The position numbers were made by a program, and so were the translations under genes. The notes under the pieces are model-generated. The model searched no databases, was not told the DNA's origin, and saw only the letters and a program-made list of their open reading frames with translations. Shown piece by piece: positions 1 through 4,600 of a stretch of 5,939 bases of DNA. Position 1 is the first letter of the stretch. The number at the start of each line of letters is the position of its first letter. Source of the stretch: an uncultured beta proteobacterium (GTDB lineage Bacteria > Pseudomonadota > Gammaproteobacteria > Burkholderiales > Burkholderiaceae_C); assembly GCA_903914985.1 (NCBI GenBank), contig CAIWRE010000334.1:1-5939 (forward strand), given 5' to 3'.

Positions 1-985
1 TGGGATAGAACTGCGCTTTGGCCACGTCCACCTCGCTCAAACCGGCTTGAACCCGGGCACGGGCGGCGGCCACATCGGGGCGGTTGGCCAGCAGGTCCAT
101 CGGCATGGTGCGTGGTGTGGGCAGAGCGGTGATGCGAGCCAAGGTGCCTGGCTTCAGGTCCTGCAGTCCCAGGGGTTCACCGGTGAGTGCGGCCAGGGCG
201 TTGCGGGCCAGCGTGGCTTGCTCGCGCAAGGCCTCTGCGTACTGGCGTATTTCGGGCAGGGTGGCTTCGCTACTGTGCAGCTCGGCAGGGCTGTCCAGGC
301 CGGCCTTCAAGCGCGCCTGCACCAGTGCCACGATGTGCTCACGCTGGGCCAAATTGCGTTGCGCCAGGTCTTGCAGGGCTTGCAGGCGCAAAAGCGTGAA
401 ATAGCTGCGGGTGACTTGGGTGGCCAGCAGCAATTCTGCAGCCTGGCGATCGGCTTGGGCCGCGCGCACCTGGCCCAGTGCGGCGTCCAGCGCCGCGCGG
501 TTTTTGCCAAAGAGGTCCAACTCGTAGCTGGCGCTGACCTGCGCATTGGGCATATCTAGCGCAGTTCCAGCCAGCGGCGGCGGATAAATGCCATTGGCGG
601 TGATGCGCTGGCGCATGGCTTCGGCAGAAGCCGTGACGTTGGGCAGGTCTGCGCTTCCCACAACACCTGCCAGGGCTTGTGCTCGCGCTACACGCGCTTG
701 TGCGAGCCGCAAACTGGGTTGCTTGTCCACTGCTTTTTGCACCAGTGCGTCCAACTGTGCATCACCAAAGCGGCTCCACCAGGCACCACCTTGGGCTGCG
801 ACCCCGGTTGCGGCAGGGGTGCTTGCAGCAGTGCTTTGCAGACCCAGTGTCTGGGCTTCGGTCATGTGCGCTTGAGGACCTATGCCGCCAACGTTGGCGC
901 AACCGGCCAAAGCGAGCGTCCATCCGGCCAGTGCAGCGTTGCGCCGCCGGGCCATTTGTGCCGTTGAAAATAGATTAATGGGCAT
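1..985 (-). CDS. Efflux outer-membrane lipoprotein, NodT/OprM family (C-terminus cut by window edge)
   Basis: Outer-membrane factor of a tripartite efflux pump: a trimeric channel through outer membrane and periplasm that lets an inner-membrane pump expel drugs or toxic compounds. 328 residues are visible; the family usually has about 460-500, so roughly the last third is missing. A lipoprotein signal is clear (basic MARRR at 11-15, hydrophobic stretch, lipobox LAGC with Cys29). Family motifs seen are WWSRFGD (69-75), YELDLFGK (154-161) and ANRPDVAAAR (300-309), with long Ala/Gln/Leu-rich heptad-like helices between them, typical of the two-repeat TolC-like fold. I chose the ATG at 985 because an AGGA lies 7 bases upstream, inside the end of the MarR gene; the ATG at 955 has no such site. 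The 11-base overlap with the MarR gene implies co-transcription and probably translational coupling. Family assignment is firm; the pump class (MFS/EmrAB-like or RND) cannot be decided here. Confidence 0.93.
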   Translation of the reverse strand, partial: MPINLFSTAQMARRRNAALAGWTLALAGCANVGGIGPQAHMTEAQTLGLQSTAASTPAATGVAAQGGAWWSRFGDAQLDALVQKAVDKQPSLRLAQARVARAQALAGVVGSADLPNVTASAEAMRQRITANGIYPPPLAGTALDMPNAQVSASYELDLFGKNRAALDAALGQVRAAQADRQAAELLLATQVTRSYFTLLRLQALQDLAQRNLAQREHIVALVQARLKAGLDSPAELHSSEATLPEIRQYAEALREQATLARNALAALTGEPLGLQDLKPGTLARITALPTPRTMPMDLLANRPDVAAARARVQAGLSEVDVAKAQFYP

Positions 986-1502
986 CGGAAGTTCCTGGCT
1001 GAAAGTGTGAAAGTGGGGTGGCCGCGCCGTCGGCGGTGGCGGCTTGGGTGTTGGGCAGCATGCGCTGCAGCAGGCCTTTGAGGGTCTCGAATTCGTCCAC
1101 GCTGAGGCCGCTCAAATGGCTGTTGAGCACAGTGCACAACACGCCGGGAATACCTTGGGCCACCTCGCGGCCGGTGTCGGTCAAGGCGATATTGACCACG
1201 CGGCGGTCCGACTCGGAGCGGATGCGTTTGCACAGGCCCTTGGACTCCAGGCGGTCGAGCAAGCGGGTCATGGCGCCGGCATCCATGGTGCAGGCGCGCG
1301 CCAGTTCGGCCACGGTGGAGGCCTGGCCCTGGTGCAGCTTGAGAATGGGCAACCACTGCGCGTTGGTCAGGTCGCAGTCCGCAAGCTGGTTATCCACCGC
1401 GTGGGCCATGCTGCTCAAAATCAGGCGCATGAGATAGCCCACGCTGTCCTCGGGGCGGTAGTTGTCCAGCTGGTAGAAAGTGGGCGTCTCAGGGTTAACC
1501 AT
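975..1502 (-). CDS. MarR-family transcriptional regulator, probable repressor of the adjacent efflux operon
   Basis: 175 residues with a MarR/EmrR-type winged helix-turn-helix. Visible parts are the N-terminal dimerisation helix (17-40), the LTNAQWLPIL segment (45-54), recognition HTH (about 62-92: STVAELARA, then MTRLLDRLESKGL) and the wing with the signature SDRRVVNIALTDTG (98-111), followed by C-terminal dimerisation helices to about 150. Family members are dimers that bind palindromes and release DNA when they bind phenolic or lipophilic ligands, usually repressing the neighbouring pump. The tail after residue 150 is Ala/Thr-rich, longer than the family norm, and carries the ribosome binding site and ATG of the next gene. 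The start at 1502 keeps the full N-terminal helix, but no Shine-Dalgarno sequence precedes it. A strong inverted repeat lies 13-50 bases upstream, as expected for autoregulation. The inducing ligand is unknown. Confidence 0.95.
   Translation of the reverse strand: MVNPETPTFYQLDNYRPEDSVGYLMRLILSSMAHAVDNQLADCDLTNAQWLPILKLHQGQASTVAELARACTMDAGAMTRLLDRLESKGLCKRIRSESDRRVVNIALTDTGREVAQGIPGVLCTVLNSHLSGLSVDEFETLKGLLQRMLPNTQAATADGAATPLSHFQPGTSDAH
992..996 (-). promoter_or_regulatory. Ribosome binding site of the efflux outer-membrane gene
   Basis: The minus strand reads AGGAA here, followed by a 6-base spacer (CTTCCG) and ATG at 985-983. The site lies within the last codons of the MarR gene. It decides the start in favour of the first ATG over the in-frame ATG at 955. 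Confidence 0.6.
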
Positions 1503-1514
1503 GAGGCCAATTGT

Positions 1515-1552
1515 ATTACTTGCCTAGGCAAATACCAGCCTAGGCAAGTAAT
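1515..1552. promoter_or_regulatory. Twin-box inverted repeat, probable MarR operator
   Basis: A perfect 15-base inverted repeat: arm 1515-1529 (ATTACTTGCCTAGGC) and its exact reverse complement at 1538-1552, with 8 bases between. Each arm includes its own palindromic core GCCTAGGC, and the left one extends to a perfect 12-base palindrome TTGCCTAGGCAA (1520-1531). Centres of the two cores are 16 bases apart, about 1.5 helical turns. CTAG is a rare tetranucleotide in most proteobacteria, so two copies this close suggest selection. Palindromes of this size just upstream of a marR gene are the classic operator layout. A -10-like TACAAT (1510-1515, minus strand) touches the left arm but no good -35 is seen. 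The assignment to MarR is inference from position and symmetry. Confidence 0.75.
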
Positions 1553-1564
1553 TTTTTGGTTTAT

Positions 1565-2068
1565 TTACTGCGCTTCAAGGCGGCAAACGCCAGCTTTGCA
1601 CACCGGGATCAGCGATTTCGCCGGGGCTGTGGGCGCCGCGCGCTCCATCGCCAGGGTCTGACCGATGCGGAGCTCACAATTCCCTGCCACGCTGGCACAC
1701 AGCTCTGCATCGCTGATCCCTTTGCCCTTTTGCAGGCTGCGAAAGCTTTTCAAGAACTCCGAAGCCAGCGGCATAGCGCCTGCCTGGCTGACTCGCATGT
1801 AGCTCAGCGCACCGACAAATCCAAAGTAGAGAACGCCCAGCTGCTCCACGGATTGCGGTGCTTGCGCACGACTGAACTCCCGAATGCACAGTCCGTAGGC
1901 GTTGGGGTCCCGGTACATTTCTTTGAAGCACTTGTCTTGGGCCCGTGCCGCTGCGTCATGCAGAGCGGCGGCTTTGGCTGGATCGAGCGCAGGAGCACCG
2001 GCGGTCGCACCGGCTGGTGAATGGCCCGCCAAGCCGAGAAGCAATAGAAGAATGAAAAAGGATCGCAT
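1565..2068 (-). CDS. Secreted six-cysteine protein of unknown function
   Basis: 167 residues; I do not recognise the family. Residues 1-22 form a Sec-type signal peptide (MRS, then FFILLLLLGLAG, with cleavage likely near the Ala/Gly-rich stretch at 18-25). There is no lipobox, so the mature protein should be periplasmic or secreted. The mature part has exactly six cysteines (47, 61, 124, 131, 157, 162), including CX6C and CX4C pairs, consistent with up to three disulfides. The middle (74-110) has a helical pattern with YFGFVGALSYMRV. The ATG at 2068 is the only possible start: an in-frame TGA lies 30 bases upstream (2099-2101) with no ATG, GTG or TTG between. Its ribosome binding site, GGAGGG, is the 3' arm of the terminator of the gene upstream. 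The 62-base gap to the MarR gene carries the operator, so it is probably not in the efflux operon. It is likely real given the signal peptide, ribosome binding site and cysteine pattern. Confidence 0.8.
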   Translation of the reverse strand: MRSFFILLLLLGLAGHSPAGATAGAPALDPAKAAALHDAAARAQDKCFKEMYRDPNAYGLCIREFSRAQAPQSVEQLGVLYFGFVGALSYMRVSQAGAMPLASEFLKSFRSLQKGKGISDAELCASVAGNCELRIGQTLAMERAAPTAPAKSLIPVCKAGVCRLEAQ

Positions 2069-2092
2069 AAAAAAACCCTCCCGAAGGAGGGT
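2069..2092 (-). terminator. Rho-independent terminator of the 5'-nucleotidase gene, overlapping the next gene's ribosome binding site
   Basis: On the minus strand the RNA forms a 7-bp stem, ACCCUCC paired with GGAGGGU, closed by the very stable cUUCGg tetraloop (2082-2085) and followed by seven U (2069-2075, the first of which closes the stem). It starts 27 bases after the nucleotidase stop codon. There is no T-run on the plus-strand side, so it works in one direction only. The T-run directly abuts the ATG at 2068-2066, and the GGAGGG of the 3' arm (2076-2081) stands 7 bases before that ATG. Confidence 0.88.
2076..2081 (-). promoter_or_regulatory. Ribosome binding site of the six-cysteine protein, embedded in a terminator stem
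   Basis: GGAGGG on the minus strand followed by seven T and the ATG at 2068 is a near-consensus Shine-Dalgarno sequence at good spacing. All six bases are paired in the terminator hairpin, so in any transcript that reads through the hairpin the site would be masked. Confidence 0.7.
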
Positions 2093-2118
2093 GTTGAGTC
2101 AAGGACGAATTGAAAGCA

Positions 2119-4497
2119 TCAATTGAGGCGTGTCACGCGCGCTGCGGGCGAGGTCACATTGGCGTTCGCTCGGAAGTAGGCGATAAACGCATCCAAGTCC
2201 AGCATTTTGGTATCCAGTTTGTTGGTACCTTGGCCTGCCATGGTGGTGAAGTTGTCCGGTGCAGTGCCGGTCGCCATGTAGCTGTTGGTGATGACCTTGT
2301 AGCTCTTGGCCGGATCGAGCGCAGCGCCATTAATGCGTATGCTTCCGCTCACAATGCGTGCGCCACTGCCTTTTACGGCACCGGCAGGCGCAGCATTGTC
2401 ATAGGTGTAAGTCAGTCCACTAGAAACTCCCAAAATCCGCCCCACCGTGCCAGTTGCAGGGTTGGTTTTTGCGGTGTGGTTCGGGGCTTCCCACTGTTCT
2501 TCCAAGAGGCGGGCAATCTGTGCGCCAGTGAGGTTCAGGCTCATCAAAGTGTTGCCAAATGGCTCAATGGTGGCCAACTCGGAGTACAACACGGTGCCGG
2601 TGGTCTTGCCTGAGACGGTGCTCAAAATATCGGCGCGTACGGAGCCGGGATTGACAAAAGCGACATCGGCGGTGAAGCCGGGTACGCCCGCCAGGTAGCT
2701 GTCTGCCATCACGTTGGCGAGTGCGCTTTCATTCGTTTCGTCTCGGGTTCCATTGCCTAGCAAAGCGCGCTTGATGTCGCCCGTCACCGATCCCACCACC
2801 ACCTGACCTGCCGCCGTCGAAAGACTGGTGTAGCGGGTGACCAGTGCATCAATCGTCGGGTCTTTGTCATAGGCGCTGAAACCTGCGGGCAGGGGAGTGC
2901 TGGTATTGGCACTCACGTTCTTGATGACCGGTACTGTGCGCGCCGAAGCACTCACCAGACCCACGCTGGGTTTGAGCGTGAGGTTGATCTCGCTAACTGC
3001 TTGCCCGTAAAAGCCGGTGGAGGTTAGCAATATGTTCTTACCTGCCGACGTCGATGGGAAGTTGCATACGTATTCCTGGTGGGTGTGGCCGCTGACCACC
3101 AGGTCCACGTTGCTGCTGAGCTGGTTCAGGATGGCTGTAATGTCACCCGAAAAGCCGGGACAAGTGGGGTCGGCGAAGGTGCTGGCGGTCGTTTGACCAC
3201 CTTGGTGAATCAACACGGCAACGGCAGTAACGCCCTGGGCCTTGAGTTTGCGGGCGTAGTTGTTGATGACAGTCGCCTCGTCATCAAAACGCAGTCCTGC
3301 CACGCCGCCTGCGCCCACGGAGTTGACGGTGCCGCGGAAAGTCAAGCCGATAAATCCCACGCTAACGGTACCAAAACGCTTGATATAGGTTGCAGGCAAC
3401 ACCGGGTTGCCAGTAGCCGTGTCGGTGACATTGGCGGCCAGGTATTTGTAACGCGCACCGGCGAACGTGCCTCCGGTTTGCAGACAGGTGTCAACACCTA
3501 CAACGCCCTGACCGTAACCCGCGGGATAGCATCCGCCGTTTTGAATGCGCTTGAGTTCCGTGATGCCGCGGTCAAACTCATGGTTGCCCACCGACGACAC
3601 TTCAACGCCCATTTGGCTCAAGATGTCCACCGTGGATTCGTCGTGGTTGATGGCCGAGGCAAAGGGCGACGCTGCCATCAAATCACCCGCACCCACCGTG
3701 ATGTTGTTGGGGTTGGCAGCGCGTAGGTTGTTCAGAACCGACGCGATATAGGCCGCGCCGCCAACACTCACGTTTTTGGTGGAAGCACCGTTGGCCAAGG
3801 TGACCGTGCCGCCGTTGGTGGACGACGGCTCTTGAAAGTTACCGTGGAAGTCGTTGAGCGCGATTAATTTCACAGCCACCGGCGTTGCTGCAACGCTATC
3901 GAGCAATTGGTCGTAGGCGTTACCTGCCTGGGTGTCTGTCTTGGTTACCAGGGGTGTTTTGACCAGGTCGGTGACGCCGGTCGTGTTCAAGCCGGCATTG
4001 GCCAGAGAGGTCAGCACAGCAGTCTGGGCCGCCGCAATGTTGCTGCTGGACAACAGGGACGCTTTGCTGGCGTCAAAGGCGTTGAAAAACGCGGCTGTGT
4101 CCACCGCGCTGCTGTCCAGGCTGGCCACTAACTGCTCGGTCAGCGGGGTGATATTGGCCAATACATTGGTTTGCCCGGGGCCCACCAGGGAATGGAGCTT
4201 GGTCGTACCGTTGCTGACCTCCAGCACACAGGGTGCCAAGGCATTGACCGCGAACAGTGCATATTTACCGGCACTGTCGGTCTTGCCGGATGCGGAGCTG
4301 CCAACACAGCGCATGGTCACCAAGGCGTTGGGCATGGGCGAACCGGTTGCAGCGATACCGCTCGCTACCACGCCATTGCCATCCCCGCCGCCGCAGGCGA
4401 CGACCATGACAGCGCAAAACGCTAGAGCCGAGTAAGCCCTGTAAGCAGGACTGAATAGCTTGCCGATGGGCGACAAGGAAACACGTTTGAACTGCAT
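2119..4497 (-). CDS. Lipoprotein 5'-nucleotidase / metallophosphatase (UshA superfamily) with N-terminal extension
   Basis: 792 residues. Expected to hydrolyse nucleoside 5'-phosphates, and possibly UDP-sugars or other phosphate esters, at the outer membrane or periplasm to release nucleoside and phosphate. A lipoprotein signal ends in VVAC with Cys35, followed by GGGDG as a flexible tether. Residues ~43-130 look like a carboxypeptidase-regulatory-like beta-sandwich (GIAATGSPMPNALV, then TDSAGKY, ending NITPLTEQLVASL), then a helical linker to ~205. The metallophosphatase domain carries all dimetal motifs: LNDFHGN (D216, H218), GAGD (D272), GNHE (N305, H306), H431 and GHTH (H471, H473). The C-terminal substrate domain has NESALANVMADS, NPGSVRAD (616-623), IEPFGN (644-649) and TNSYMATGTAPDNF (737-750). 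Catalytic residues are intact, so it should be active. I chose the ATG at 4497: AGAGG lies 5 bases upstream, whereas the in-frame GTG at 4503 is itself part of that site. Exact substrate is unknown. Confidence 0.94.
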   Translation of the reverse strand: MQFKRVSLSPIGKLFSPAYRAYSALAFCAVMVVACGGGDGNGVVASGIAATGSPMPNALVTMRCVGSSASGKTDSAGKYALFAVNALAPCVLEVSNGTTKLHSLVGPGQTNVLANITPLTEQLVASLDSSAVDTAAFFNAFDASKASLLSSSNIAAAQTAVLTSLANAGLNTTGVTDLVKTPLVTKTDTQAGNAYDQLLDSVAATPVAVKLIALNDFHGNFQEPSSTNGGTVTLANGASTKNVSVGGAAYIASVLNNLRAANPNNITVGAGDLMAASPFASAINHDESTVDILSQMGVEVSSVGNHEFDRGITELKRIQNGGCYPAGYGQGVVGVDTCLQTGGTFAGARYKYLAANVTDTATGNPVLPATYIKRFGTVSVGFIGLTFRGTVNSVGAGGVAGLRFDDEATVINNYARKLKAQGVTAVAVLIHQGGQTTASTFADPTCPGFSGDITAILNQLSSNVDLVVSGHTHQEYVCNFPSTSAGKNILLTSTGFYGQAVSEINLTLKPSVGLVSASARTVPVIKNVSANTSTPLPAGFSAYDKDPTIDALVTRYTSLSTAAGQVVVGSVTGDIKRALLGNGTRDETNESALANVMADSYLAGVPGFTADVAFVNPGSVRADILSTVSGKTTGTVLYSELATIEPFGNTLMSLNLTGAQIARLLEEQWEAPNHTAKTNPATGTVGRILGVSSGLTYTYDNAAPAGAVKGSGARIVSGSIRINGAALDPAKSYKVITNSYMATGTAPDNFTTMAGQGTNKLDTKMLDLDAFIAYFRANANVTSPAARVTRLN

Positions 4498-4500
4498 AGA

Positions 4501-4507
4501 CACCTCT
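4501..4507 (-). promoter_or_regulatory. Ribosome binding site of the 5'-nucleotidase gene
   Basis: Minus strand AGAGGTG followed by TCT and ATG at 4497-4495. The last three bases form the GTG that would otherwise be an alternative start two codons upstream, so this site decides the start in favour of ATG. Confidence 0.7.
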
Positions 4508-4551
4508 TTACCGATGGAAGATGTCTAAGGGTACGAACGCTTGATGACATA

Positions 4552-4580
4552 TTTATTTAAAAACTGGTTACGAGCGACAA
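4552..4580 (-). promoter_or_regulatory. Weak candidate sigma-70 promoter for the 5'-nucleotidase gene
   Basis: In the 103-base gap between the dehydrogenase and the nucleotidase, the minus strand has TTGTCG (4575-4580, 4 of 6 to consensus -35), a 17-base spacer and AATAAA (4552-4557, 4 of 6 to -10). The surroundings are clearly AT-rich against a GC-rich background, as at promoters. It would give a leader of about 45-50 bases. Other -10 placements in the AT-rich tract are possible. Confidence 0.35.
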
Positions 4581-4600
4581 GCAGCAAAATTTCATTGCAG

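Noticed and set aside
47..559. Plus-strand open frame (170 codons) antisense to the outer-membrane efflux gene
   Set aside because: The minus strand here carries DLFGK and ANRPDVAAAR motifs; the plus translation is Gln/Gly-rich without family features.
1044..1661. Plus-strand open frame (205 codons) antisense to marR and crossing the operator
   Set aside because: Shadow of the MarR frame; no ribosome binding site, no recognisable domain, and it runs through the inverted repeat.
3079..3726. Plus-strand open frame (215 codons) antisense to the nucleotidase
   Set aside because: Opposite the conserved metallophosphatase motifs; composition is typical of a shadow frame.
4501..4503. GTG as start codon of the nucleotidase
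   Set aside because: It is part of the Shine-Dalgarno sequence serving the ATG two codons further on.
4541..4560. Possible Pho box (TGTCAT on the minus strand) upstream of the nucleotidase
   Set aside because: Only one half-site is present and no second TGTCAT-like half lies 11 bases away, so phosphate control cannot be claimed.
4559..4600. Possible terminator after the dehydrogenase gene (GCAA/TTGC near 4582-4596, TTTTT at 4559-4563)
   Set aside because: The stem is only about four pairs and is not adjacent to the T-run; read-through into the nucleotidase remains possible.
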